From an uncultured Thermoguttaceae bacterium (GTDB lineage: Bacteria > Planctomycetota > Planctomycetia > Pirellulales > Thermoguttaceae), in contig CALFBP010000054.1 in NCBI GenBank assembly GCA_937951625.1, positions 1 to 53,507 of the forward strand: a stretch of DNA of 53,507 bases. The letters run 5' to 3'. The position numbers were made by a program, and so were the translations under genes. Shown here one piece after another: positions 8,539 to 16,730 of this stretch (positions are counted from its first letter, which is position 1; every line of letters starts with the position of its first letter). The notes under the pieces were generated by a model, which saw nothing but the letters and a program-made list of their open reading frames with translations, ran no database searches and was not told the origin of the DNA.

Positions 8539-10584
8539 ATGATCGGTCCTTGGTTTCGATCCTGTTTGCGGTCCGCGGTGGCTGCGGTCGGCGTGGGCTT
8601 GTGGCTGTGTGCGGCGGCGCGACTGGCCCAGGCGATCGATTTCCCTGGCCCCCAGCCAGGCCCAGCCACAGCGAACATCGAGGGTTCTCGCTTGCGTTTG
8701 GAAAACAACGTTCTCGCGGCGACGTTCGACCTCGGCGAGGCGGGAATCGTTCTCGTGGAATTCGTGGACAAGCTTTCCCGAACGCCACGGCTTGGCCCCG
8801 TCGCCCCAATCACACTTTCCCTCGACGGCTCCACGGGAAAACAAGCAACGCCGCTGCGCCCCGACGGCAAACCAACGTTGGAACGCTTGGAAGCGAACGC
8901 CAAAGCCATTTGTCGGGCCGAGCGTTCCTCCGGATGGCGGTTGGTGCTGCCGTGGACCGTCGTCGAGGCTTCGCTGCGGGGCCTTTATTCCGTCACGCTC
9001 CGCGACGAGGCGAATTACCTCCGCCAGGAAGTTGTCGTCACTGCGGGCGCGGAGCCGCTCGAGCCGGCGACCGTGACCTTTCTGCGTCTGCCCGCTGCTG
9101 GGGCGGAAAAATGCGGTGAAGTAGATGGATCGCCTGTGGTCCGCGACGGCGTTTTTGCTGGCTGTGAGCATCCCATGGCGACGAATCAGGTGGCCGAAGG
9201 TGAAATCCTGTGTGGGGTTAGCACGTTCCGCCGTCTGACGCCAGGTGAATCCTGCACGCGGAGCTGCGTGCTCGGCGTGGTCCCCGCGGGACAGCGGCGA
9301 CGCGGGTTTCTCTACTACTTGGAGCGCGAGCGTCCCCGCCCCTACCAGCCGTTCTTGCACTACAACTCTTGGTACGACATCGCCTGGGGCGACCGGAAGA
9401 TGAACGAGGCTCAGTGCTTGGCGGTGATCGAGCTGTTTGGCCGCGAGTTGATCCAGAAGCGGGGCGTGAAACTCGACTCGGTGGTCTTCGACGACGGCTG
9501 GGACGACAACCAATCGTTGTGGCGGTTTCATCCAGGGTTTCCACGCGGCTTCGCGCCGCTGGCCGAGGCCGCGACCCGCTTCGGCACGTCGATCGGCGTC
9601 TGGCTTTCTCCTTGGGGGGGCTACGGCGTTGCCAAGCAAGAGCGGATGCGCTATGGGAAAACCCAAGGTTTCGAGACGAATGCGAATGGTTTTTCGCTTG
9701 CGGGCCCCAAATATTACGGGCGATTCCGCGAGGTCTGCGCCGAGATGGTGAAGCAATACGGCGTCAATTACTTCAAGTACGATGGCATCGCGCAAGGCCT
9801 GATGAAACCTGGGGCTGGGCCAGAGTACGCCGCGGATGTCGATAGCTTGCTCCGCCTGATCGCCGATCTCCGCGCCTTGCGGCCCGACCTGTTTGTCAAC
9901 GTGACCACCGGTACCTGGCCCTCGCCCTTCTGGCTGCTTTGGGGCGACTCGATCTGGCGCAACGGGGATGACATGGGGTTCCACGGGCCGGGCTCGAAAC
10001 GTCAGCAGTGGATCACGTATCGTGACATGTTTACTTATCGGGGCGTAGTCCGCCGCGGGCCGTTGTATCCCATCAGCTCCCTGATGAACCAGGGAATCTG
10101 CCACGCGAGTCTGGGCAACGCCAATCTCCCGCCGGACCTCGACGACATGGCCGACGAGATTTACTCGTTTTTCGGCACGGGCACCCAGCTCCAAGAACTC
10201 TATATCACCCCCCAACGGCTCACCGCGCCCATGTGGGACATGCTGGCACAAGGTGCCCTTTGGTCGCGCCAGAACGCCGACGTGTTGGCCGACGTCCATT
10301 GGATCGGCGGCGATCCCGGCGAAGGTCACGTGTACGGATACGCCGCTTGGTCGCCCCGTCTGGCAATTCTGACGCTCCGCAATCCTTCAGAAGCGACCGC
10401 CTCATTCACGTTGGAGATCGAGCAGGCTTTCGAGCTGCCGCCGTACGCCCCGCGGCAATACATCTTTCAACGCATCTGGAAGAAAGATCCCCCTCCACCA
10501 CTTCAGGTTCATGCGGGCCAGCCAGTGCCGATCTCTCTAGGCCCGCTTGAAGTCGCGGTGTTCGAAGCCACGCCTGTAAAATAA
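8539..10584 (+). CDS. Exported alpha-galactosidase-like glycoside hydrolase (clan GH-D type)
   Basis: 681 residues with a Sec signal peptide (1-32, ending near AQA). An N-terminal beta-sandwich region (about 45-260) precedes a (beta/alpha)8 domain, HYNSWYD (274-280) to about 590, and a C-terminal beta domain. Features of clan GH-D (families 27/31/36) are VVFDDGWDD (315-323), a KYD motif with D415 as candidate nucleophile (VNYFKYDG), and NGDDMG (475-480) with D477 or D478 as candidate acid/base. It should release alpha-galactosyl or related residues outside the cytoplasm. It follows the enolase-superfamily gene by 25 nt and is probably co-transcribed. The exact CAZy family and sugar are uncertain. 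Confidence 0.82.
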   Translation: MIGPWFRSCLRSAVAAVGVGLWLCAAARLAQAIDFPGPQPGPATANIEGSRLRLENNVLAATFDLGEAGIVLVEFVDKLSRTPRLGPVAPITLSLDGSTGKQATPLRPDGKPTLERLEANAKAICRAERSSGWRLVLPWTVVEASLRGLYSVTLRDEANYLRQEVVVTAGAEPLEPATVTFLRLPAAGAEKCGEVDGSPVVRDGVFAGCEHPMATNQVAEGEILCGVSTFRRLTPGESCTRSCVLGVVPAGQRRRGFLYYLERERPRPYQPFLHYNSWYDIAWGDRKMNEAQCLAVIELFGRELIQKRGVKLDSVVFDDGWDDNQSLWRFHPGFPRGFAPLAEAATRFGTSIGVWLSPWGGYGVAKQERMRYGKTQGFETNANGFSLAGPKYYGRFREVCAEMVKQYGVNYFKYDGIAQGLMKPGAGPEYAADVDSLLRLIADLRALRPDLFVNVTTGTWPSPFWLLWGDSIWRNGDDMGFHGPGSKRQQWITYRDMFTYRGVVRRGPLYPISSLMNQGICHASLGNANLPPDLDDMADEIYSFFGTGTQLQELYITPQRLTAPMWDMLAQGALWSRQNADVLADVHWIGGDPGEGHVYGYAAWSPRLAILTLRNPSEATASFTLEIEQAFELPPYAPRQYIFQRIWKKDPPPPLQVHAGQPVPISLGPLEVAVFEATPVK

Positions 10585-10613
10585 GTGTCCGGTAACCTGA
10601 AGGAATTGGTGCG

Positions 10614-10671
10614 CGGTATCGCCGCTCGTCCCGAACTCAGCACGCTCGGCGATTTCGGTACTGCGATACCG
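10614..10671. repeat. 9-bp inverted repeat between convergent genes
   Basis: CGGTATCGC (10614-10622) and GCGATACCG (10663-10671) are perfect inverted copies 40 nt apart, lying between the convergent glycosidase and SDR genes. It may act in 3'-end formation for either transcript, but no T-run follows. A short GTG-started frame of about 51 codons also begins at 10585; I do not call it. Confidence 0.45.
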
Positions 10672-10772
10672 GGGGGCACGGCACTCGTGGGCATCAATCG
10701 ACAAGGTGGGCAAAGATTCGCGTCATCCTCATCCCGGATCCCCTGACCCTCAGCGGGCAACGGGATTTGTGT

Positions 10773-11558
10773 TCATGCGTAGCGTGCCAGATAGCGATCG
10801 AGCAACGACGGCGCGAGGCGGTTGAGCCAAACCATCACCTTGCCCCAGGCGAAGGGCATGATCTCGCGGCGGCCGGCCTGCATCGCTTGCACGGTCTTTC
10901 GCGCGACGTATTCGGCGGTCACCGCGAAATGCTGCGGCCAATCCGGCTTGTTTTCCGCATCGAGGGATTGAGTAAAGAACTCGGTCTGTGTCGTGCCGGG
11001 ACACACGACCAGCACGTCGATTCCCAGCGGCCTCAGTTCGACGCGGAGCGATTCGCTCAGTCCCTGAACGGCGAATTTGCTGGCGCAATACTCCAGGCAT
11101 TGGGGCAGGGCGCGATGCCCCAACACCGAGCTGATGTTGACGATCAGGGGTTGGTTTCCCTGTTTCAACAGTGGCAGCGCCAGTCGAGTCATTTCGGCGA
11201 GGGCGAAGAAGTTCACTTCCATCACGCGGCGAAGGCGTTGCGCATCGGCCTGTTCGAAACGCCCGAAGGCCCCCATGCCGGCGTTGTTGACCAACACGTC
11301 CAGCCCGCCGTAGGCCGAGTGGGCCGTGTCGACGATTTGCTCCCGCGTTGCCGGCTCGGTCACGTCGCCCACCACGCTGCGAACCTCGCCGCCGTGGGCG
11401 GTGATCGCCTGGGCCAAGTGCGCAAGACGGTCGGCGCGGCGCGCGGAGACTACCAGACGGGCCCCTGCTCGAGCCAACTCCAACGCTAGCGCGTGTCCGA
11501 TCCCGCTCGAGGCTCCGGTGACGATCGCTCGGGAGTTTTGCAGCGTGCGTCGACTCAT
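10773..11558 (-). CDS. Short-chain dehydrogenase/reductase
   Basis: A 261-residue classical SDR. The nucleotide-binding TGASSGIG is at 14-21, NNAG at 91-94, the catalytic tetrad is N116, S143/S144 (NISSVLG), Y157 and K161 (YCASK), and PG follows the sixth strand (VVCPGTTQTEFF). The S-A-R-R sequence after strand 2 (SARRADRL) suggests NADP(H) preference. It resembles the DltE/YqjQ-like group of uncharacterised oxidoreductases. The final 30 residues (PFAWGKVMVWLNRLAPSLL) look amphipathic and may touch the membrane. It starts 37 nt after the end of the kinase gene on the same strand and may share its transcript. Confidence 0.9.
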   Translation of the reverse strand: MSRRTLQNSRAIVTGASSGIGHALALELARAGARLVVSARRADRLAHLAQAITAHGGEVRSVVGDVTEPATREQIVDTAHSAYGGLDVLVNNAGMGAFGRFEQADAQRLRRVMEVNFFALAEMTRLALPLLKQGNQPLIVNISSVLGHRALPQCLEYCASKFAVQGLSESLRVELRPLGIDVLVVCPGTTQTEFFTQSLDAENKPDWPQHFAVTAEYVARKTVQAMQAGRREIMPFAWGKVMVWLNRLAPSLLDRYLARYA

Positions 11559-11595
11559 CGGCTCTTCCCCGGAAACATTCCATCTGCTGTCGCGA

Positions 11596-14427
11596 TCACG
11601 GCGTTGCGGACGCAGACGGCGTCCCGGACGTGATGCCCTTGGACTCAGCCTGCCGCGATTCTACGGTGGCGGCTCGGGCCGCGTCCACCTCGGGAAGGCG
11701 ATCGAACAAACAACCCACGTCGCGCCCATCGTTGGCGGCGCCGATAGCGGGATTGTTCGTCGCGTCTGAAGGGCTGAGGGCATAATCGGCGGGGAGGTGT
11801 GACGAGACGGGGCGTTCGCTGGGTGGAAACCGTTTCCACTGGACGCGGCCCGAGTGTGGCGCATTCTCGCGTTGAGGCCCCCAAAACTCCCGCCAGGCGT
11901 CGAGCGACATCGTCTCGGCCGGCTTGCCCGGCGCACGAATCGTCCAGAAACTGACAAATCCCTCGTAGAAATTGCGCTCACCATTCCAAGCAAACCCTTG
12001 GCGCACGCCGTCGATATCGCCCACCTCAACGTGCTCGATGAGCGCCGCCGAAGGATCGCCGATGACAATGCTGTTGCGGCAGTCGATTTGCACGGGCAGG
12101 AGCTTGGCGCCGGCGGCACTCGGCGCAAAACGGCACAATCCCCCGCGGACCAACGCCGTCACGTGCCCAAGGCTCAGTTGCATCCCTTCGCCCGGGGAGG
12201 CGGTACGATCGCCTCCCAAGGCGACGAACAGGCGATCGGTGGTCGCCAACAAGCCGTTGTCCCAGGAAAATCGAACCGGCGTCTGCTCGTGGACGACTAA
12301 GGCCGTCGCTTCGCCTCGCAGGACGCAATCCACAAGTTCGAGAGTCAATCGCTGCGGCGCCGCGGGAGGATCGCGGGGCAGCACGCCGCCGCCGGGCCCT
12401 GCCAGCACGCGGAAAAAAGCGGCGTCGAGATGGTAAGGTCCCAACTGCGCTGAGGCGTTTTGGATCGAGAGCCAGCACTTTTCCAAGCGAATCATCTCGG
12501 CCGACCGACTTTCGATCAGCGACCATCGATCCGCGGCGGCCTCGCGAGGAACCTCCAAAACCAGCCCCACGCGAATCATCGTCAATTGGCTACCCAACAC
12601 GCTCAACATCGAGTTGGTCCGCTGAAGCGGTTCCCAATCGGCTGGGCGAAAGACGATCACGGGTTGGAAACCATCCGCCGCGCGGATCGTCAGTTTGAGA
12701 TTGCGCAAGACTAACGGGCCCTCACGCTGCGGTCCGTTGTAGCGCAAGGCCACGACATCGCCCGTGCTTGCCGACTCGCAGGCGGCAGCTAACGTGGGAT
12801 AGATGTCAGGCCCCGTTGCCGCGGGATCGACGATCTTCACCCCCACCCCGTTTGCAGCCTTGGACGCCAGCGGGGCGAAAACCGATGGGCTGGGCGGAGC
12901 CGTCGCTGAAGCGCTGGCCTCCGGCTTCGCGACGCCAGACGCGTTGCTCCCTGAGTTCGCCGCAGAAACCGAGGGCGAAACCTCCCGCGGATCCTTGGGG
13001 CCTGCCTTGCCCCGGCTCATCGGCTCGTTGCGGCTCGAGGCCCCCTCTGCTGGGACCGAGCTTTTTGTCTGCGGGCCACTTTCTGGCAGGTCGACCCCGG
13101 GGACCTCAGCCGCATCACCCGCGGTCGCCCCTCCCGCTTTTTCGAAGGGCGCCGACGAAGGGTCTAGCCGCAGCGGAGGCGGAGCCGCTGATTGTTCCAG
13201 GTCGGCGGCCAAGTCTGGCATGGGTTCCAGGGGTATCGGCGGCGGGGACCAGAGGAAGTGGAGCGCCAAGGCCGCCAGCGCGAGCACCAGGGTCGGGATG
13301 ATCCACGGCAGGTGGCGATGCCACGAGAAAACTTCGGCAGCCCCGCCGGAAGTCCATCGCCGCGATCCCGGCGCGCTGGACGCCACCCCCACGATGTCAG
13401 CCAGTCGCGCCAGTGCGTCCAGCAATTGGCTGGGATCCTGGAATCGCCGCCGGGGATCCTTGGCCATCATCTTTCGCAGCAGTCGAGAGACCTCGGGGGG
13501 CAACTCGGGACGGAACTGCCGCACGTCCGGCGGTTCTTCGCTGTGGTGTTGCAAGAGCTTCTGAAGCACCGTCCCTTCCACGAAGGGCGGCCGACCCGTC
13601 AGCATGAAAAAGAGCGTGCAACCCAACGAATAAATGTCGCTCCGCACGTCGGCGGTACGGGGATCGCGAGCTTGCTCCGGCGAGATATAGTCGAACGTCC
13701 CCAGCGTCACGCCGCTGGCGGTCAGATCGTCGGCATCCTCCCCGCTCTTGTAGAGTCGCGCCAGTCCCAAGTCGATTAGCTTGGCTTGCCCTTCGGCGGT
13801 GATCAGGATGTTCGAGGGTTTGATGTCGCGATGCACCACGTGGTGGGCAGCGGCATGAGCGAGGGCCTCGGCCACCTGGTACGTGTAATGAATGGCCTCG
13901 TGCGGCGGCAAGACCCCGCGCTTCTCCACCAGCGTCCGAACGTTCATCCCTTCGATAAACTCGAAGGCGATGTACGCAACGCCGCCGTCCTCTCCCGCAT
14001 GGTACACTTGGACCACGCCTTCATGGTTCAATCGCGCCGCGGTTTGAGCCTCGTTCCGGAAGCGGAGCAAAACCTCGCCGTCGGCGGTTTGCTCTGGCGT
14101 GAGAACCTTGAGGGCGACGATCCGGGCAAGGGTCGTGTCGCGAGCGCGAAACACTAGACCCATGCCTCCCCCGCCCACGCACTCCAAAAGCTCGTAATTC
14201 GCAATCCGGGTACCCGGTCCAAGCCGCTCTAGTTTGGGTGCCGTGGGCGGCGCCGTGGTGGCGGCCATCTCCATGGGGGCCCGCGTTGAAATCACCGTGG
14301 GCTCGTCGTCTGCCGAGGACGGCGGACCCTCGCCTTTGAAACTGGCCGTACTGGCCGTGGAGCCGCCGCCCGACTCAGGCGAACCGGGAGGAAGTTTCGC
14401 ACGGAAACTGGAGGTTGTGCCGCTCAT
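11596..14427 (-). CDS. Membrane Ser/Thr protein kinase with large extracytoplasmic domain
   Basis: A 943-residue Hanks-type kinase. Residues 1-65 are a Ser/Thr/Pro-rich leader. The kinase domain runs about 77-345: glycine loop VGGGGMGLVF (84-93), ATP lysine K107 (VALKV), catalytic HRDIKPSN (199-206), IDLGLA (218-223) with DLG in place of DFG, and SPEQ (249-252). A transmembrane helix at 374-393 leads to a low-complexity Pro/Ser/Ala linker (about 400-530). An external C-terminal region (about 535-900) starts with PTLAAACESASTGDVVALRYNG, which is reminiscent of right-handed beta-helix or polysaccharide-lyase-type repeats. It probably phosphorylates cytoplasmic proteins in response to an envelope signal. 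No phosphatase is adjacent. Confidence 0.93.
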   Translation of the reverse strand: MSGTTSSFRAKLPPGSPESGGGSTASTASFKGEGPPSSADDEPTVISTRAPMEMAATTAPPTAPKLERLGPGTRIANYELLECVGGGGMGLVFRARDTTLARIVALKVLTPEQTADGEVLLRFRNEAQTAARLNHEGVVQVYHAGEDGGVAYIAFEFIEGMNVRTLVEKRGVLPPHEAIHYTYQVAEALAHAAAHHVVHRDIKPSNILITAEGQAKLIDLGLARLYKSGEDADDLTASGVTLGTFDYISPEQARDPRTADVRSDIYSLGCTLFFMLTGRPPFVEGTVLQKLLQHHSEEPPDVRQFRPELPPEVSRLLRKMMAKDPRRRFQDPSQLLDALARLADIVGVASSAPGSRRWTSGGAAEVFSWHRHLPWIIPTLVLALAALALHFLWSPPPIPLEPMPDLAADLEQSAAPPPLRLDPSSAPFEKAGGATAGDAAEVPGVDLPESGPQTKSSVPAEGASSRNEPMSRGKAGPKDPREVSPSVSAANSGSNASGVAKPEASASATAPPSPSVFAPLASKAANGVGVKIVDPAATGPDIYPTLAAACESASTGDVVALRYNGPQREGPLVLRNLKLTIRAADGFQPVIVFRPADWEPLQRTNSMLSVLGSQLTMIRVGLVLEVPREAAADRWSLIESRSAEMIRLEKCWLSIQNASAQLGPYHLDAAFFRVLAGPGGGVLPRDPPAAPQRLTLELVDCVLRGEATALVVHEQTPVRFSWDNGLLATTDRLFVALGGDRTASPGEGMQLSLGHVTALVRGGLCRFAPSAAGAKLLPVQIDCRNSIVIGDPSAALIEHVEVGDIDGVRQGFAWNGERNFYEGFVSFWTIRAPGKPAETMSLDAWREFWGPQRENAPHSGRVQWKRFPPSERPVSSHLPADYALSPSDATNNPAIGAANDGRDVGCLFDRLPEVDAARAATVESRQAESKGITSGTPSASATP

Positions 14428-14760
14428 CCTTTTATTTTAGTCGCCCCCGCCGCTTCATTAAACCCCCAATCCCCACCGAAGAGCAAGTGCAATCTCCCCA
14501 TCAGGATCAGCTAGAAAAGCATATCGGGAACCAATCCCCCCAATCCTGTGTGGTTCCTCCAAAGATTACACTGGGAAACAGCGACAAAACATCGTGCGAC
14601 GAAAGCTGCCGAGATTCGGATCACGGCATCACGGCAGCAGCCCCATTTCGGAGGTCCGGCGTCTGGCCATATAATGCCAGCCGAGCGGGAGCCGATCGCC
14701 GCACTCCCGACGGCGTGCTCCGGCAACGTGAATCCCCAATATCCAAGGAGTAAGAAAGCG
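14428..14760. other. Divergent intergenic region between kinase and TIM-barrel genes
   Basis: There is no gene. It contains the plus-strand promoter described at 14647-14675 and, near 14428-14440, a T-rich segment just before the kinase start on the opposite strand. The rest shows no repeat I can support. Confidence 0.5.
14647..14675 (+). promoter_or_regulatory. Predicted sigma-70-type promoter
   Basis: A perfect -10 hexamer TATAAT (14670-14675) lies 17 nt after TTCGGA (14647-14652), a weak -35. It is placed about 90 nt upstream of the GTG start of the TIM-barrel gene. Planctomycete housekeeping promoters are poorly defined, so this rests on the generic consensus. Confidence 0.45.
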
Positions 14761-15660
14761 GTGAACCACAGCATTGAGCGACGAACTTTCTTGAAGGCCG
14801 CCAGCGCGGCCTCGGCGGCGTTGGTTTCTTCTGGGCTGGGGGCAAGACTCGTGGCGGCCGAGGCGGGCGGCGGGACGCCACATGCCGAAAAGCTGGGATG
14901 GCGGGTAGGCTGTCAAGCCTACAGTTTCAACCGCTTTACCTTTTATGAGGCGATCGACAAGGTGGCGTCGTTGGGTTTGGGCTACATCGAGGCCTACCCC
15001 GGCCAAAAACTCAGCGCCGAAAAACCGGATTTGAAAGTCGGCGACGGCCTAAGCGCTGAGGTTCGCGCCGAGGTCAAGAAAAAGCTCGCCGACTCCAAGG
15101 TGAAACTGGTTTGTTTCGGGGTGGTGGGACTGTCGAAGGACGAAGGCGATTCCCGGAAGGTCTTCGACTTCGCCAAGGATATGGGAATTGAAACGATTGT
15201 TTCTGAACCGAGCCCCGATGCCCTGGACACCATCTCCAAGCTTTGCGACGAATATCAAATCAACGTCGCGATCCACAACCACCCGAAGCCCTCGCGCTAC
15301 TGGAACCCTGACACGGTCTTGGAAGCCTGCCGCGGACGGACGAGACGCCTCGGGGCCTGTGCGGACACGGGCCATTGGATGCGGTCAGACATTAACCCTC
15401 TCGAAGCTATCAAAAAGCTAGAGGGCAAGATCATTTCGTTCCACTTCAAGGACCTCAATCGATACGGCCAGGGGGCCCACGACGTACCTTGGGGAACGGG
15501 CAAAGCGGACGTACGGGCTATTCTGCAAGAACTCAAACGCCAAGGATTCCGCGGCGTGTTTTCGGCCGAGTACGAACACAACTGGCTCAATTCCTTGCCA
15601 GAAATCGCCCAATCCGTCGCATTTTTCGACCGAGTCGCGGCGGAACTTCAAAAGAGCTAG
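14761..15660 (+). CDS. Tat-exported sugar isomerase/epimerase-like TIM-barrel protein
   Basis: 299 residues from a GTG start at 14761, which has AAGGAG 10 nt upstream. Upstream in-frame starts have no such site and would bury the signal. The N-terminus NHSIERRTFLKAASAASAAL is a twin-arginine signal, so the protein is folded before export. The mature part is a xylose-isomerase-like TIM barrel: GYIEAYPG near 80, a conserved glutamate in IVSEPS, NVAIHNHPK, CADTGHW (about 200-206), ISFHFKD and FSAEYEHNW as putative metal ligands. Family members isomerise or epimerise sugars or dehydrate keto-sugars. A strong terminator 25 nt after the stop ends a monocistronic unit. Confidence 0.87.
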   Translation: MNHSIERRTFLKAASAASAALVSSGLGARLVAAEAGGGTPHAEKLGWRVGCQAYSFNRFTFYEAIDKVASLGLGYIEAYPGQKLSAEKPDLKVGDGLSAEVRAEVKKKLADSKVKLVCFGVVGLSKDEGDSRKVFDFAKDMGIETIVSEPSPDALDTISKLCDEYQINVAIHNHPKPSRYWNPDTVLEACRGRTRRLGACADTGHWMRSDINPLEAIKKLEGKIISFHFKDLNRYGQGAHDVPWGTGKADVRAILQELKRQGFRGVFSAEYEHNWLNSLPEIAQSVAFFDRVAAELQKS

Positions 15661-15684
15661 TTTTCGCAAAGCAGCCCCCAACCG

Positions 15685-15714
15685 ACCCCGCCCATTGCTG
15701 GCGGGGTTTTTTTT
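15685..15714 (+). terminator. Rho-independent terminator
   Basis: The stem CCCCGCC (15686-15692) pairs with GGCGGGG (15700-15706), with a 7-nt loop. Eight T residues (15707-15714) follow directly, and A15685 can extend the stem. It ends the TIM-barrel gene transcript. Confidence 0.92.
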
Positions 15715-16235
15715 GCGCGCCACGACACGCCGCGGGCAGGTGGGGAATAAGGCAACTCGCTCTCACTGGCTCCTGCGCCGCCCTGCTGGCAATAACGTGC
15801 GTTGCTTTTAGGGGTTGGGAAATTGGTAACGCAATTTTCTTTTTTTTGGATTTTGTACGTCCTGGACACTTGGGAAATGAGACTGACGGCAATGATAGCA
15901 CTGATGTCATTGCTATCAAACATGTTACGTCAATCTCTGGAAAGTACTTGAGGACTTGTTCACGCATGAGTGTCGGGCTGATGTCGAATCGCCTTACACA
16001 CAGGCAAAATGCCCAATGAATGCGCAAAAGCACCTCTCCAATTTTTGTACACTACCACCACTGGGTGGTTTATTTATCTACCAGCCCAAATTTTTGGCAC
16101 ACTCCCGATTAAACCGGCGAGCCACCGCGTGAAAATACCCTCCAAGTTAGGGGTCGCTCAGCTAAGCGTACACTTTCGGCGAATACCGGTGCGTGATGGT
16201 AATCGAAGCCACCGGCACACGTGAGGGAACAATTA
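15715..16235. other. AT-rich gap with inverted repeats upstream of the RHH gene
   Basis: No gene is supported here. The stretch 15800-16110 is AT-rich compared with neighbours. Two palindromes stand out: TGATAGCA/TGCTATCA (15893-15918, listed separately) and ACCACC-ACTG-GGTGGT (16054-16069), which is followed by a T/A-rich run and could be a weak terminator. The promoter of the RHH gene should lie near 16100-16220. Confidence 0.4.
15893..15918. promoter_or_regulatory. Operator-like inverted repeat
   Basis: Perfect 8-bp arms TGATAGCA (15893-15900) and TGCTATCA (15911-15918) are separated by 10 nt. An overlapping alternative pairing, GCAATGA (15889-15895) with TCATTGC (15907-15913), also exists. 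The arm spacing of 18 bp suits a dimeric DNA-binding protein. It lies about 320 nt before the RHH gene, so the link is weak. Confidence 0.35.
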
Positions 16236-16730
16236 ATGACGCGGACGGAGGAGCTGATGGAGATGACGGGAGAAGTGGTGCAGGGAACGGAGGTTTTCGC
16301 CGATTTCGAGCAACGTTGTCAAAAAGTCCTCGAACAAGCGAATGCTTTGATTCAATCAGCTCCGGATTGGGTCACGTTCTACCAAGAGGTTCTTGGTGTC
16401 AAGGGCGTTGTGCGGAGGAGCTTTCCGAGCAAAGAGCAACTCGCGGCCTTTAAGAAAACGGAAGCCTACGACAAGATTCAGTGGATGCTTTGCCAACTTC
16501 GCATTCGATCGAATTACGCTCATCTCCGAAAAGAGTCCACCAAGGTGATCACGGTTCGGCTACCGAAAACTCTTCACGCTGCCCTTTTAACAGAGGCCCG
16601 CGAGAAAGCCACCAGCGTCAACAAACTTTGCATCTCGAAATTGCTTCAATTCATTGATGAGGATCTGGTGCCTCCGAGTCACCCAGAAGAAGAGGAATAC
16701 GAGAAGACGGATCACGAAGCCGGCCTATAA
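16236..16730 (+). CDS. Ribbon-helix-helix (CopG/HicB-like) domain protein
   Basis: 164 residues from the ATG at 16236, with GAGGGA 9 nt upstream; a GTG at 16221 is the alternative. The N-terminal part (to about 100) is alpha-helical with no fold I recognise; it contains FYQEVLGVKGVVRRSFPS and KTEAYDKIQWMLCQL. Residues about 103-140 (KVITVRLPKTLHAALLTEA then KATSVNKLCISKLLQFI) form a typical strand-helix-helix DNA-binding motif like the HicB C-terminus. The tail is acidic. It may be an autoregulator or antitoxin, but no toxin partner is adjacent. Its stop codon lies inside the 3' end of the oppositely oriented rnpB gene. Confidence 0.75.
   Translation: MTRTEELMEMTGEVVQGTEVFADFEQRCQKVLEQANALIQSAPDWVTFYQEVLGVKGVVRRSFPSKEQLAAFKKTEAYDKIQWMLCQLRIRSNYAHLRKESTKVITVRLPKTLHAALLTEAREKATSVNKLCISKLLQFIDEDLVPPSHPEEEEYEKTDHEAGL

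Noticed and set aside
8227-10329. 700-codon minus-strand frame opposite the enolase-type and glycosidase genes
   Set aside because: It spans two real plus-strand genes and shows no domain; high GC leaves few stops on the complementary strand.
10585-10740. GTG-started frame of about 51 codons right after the glycosidase stop
   Set aside because: Protein-like in part but no ribosome site, no family, and it contains a strong inverted repeat; not enough to call.
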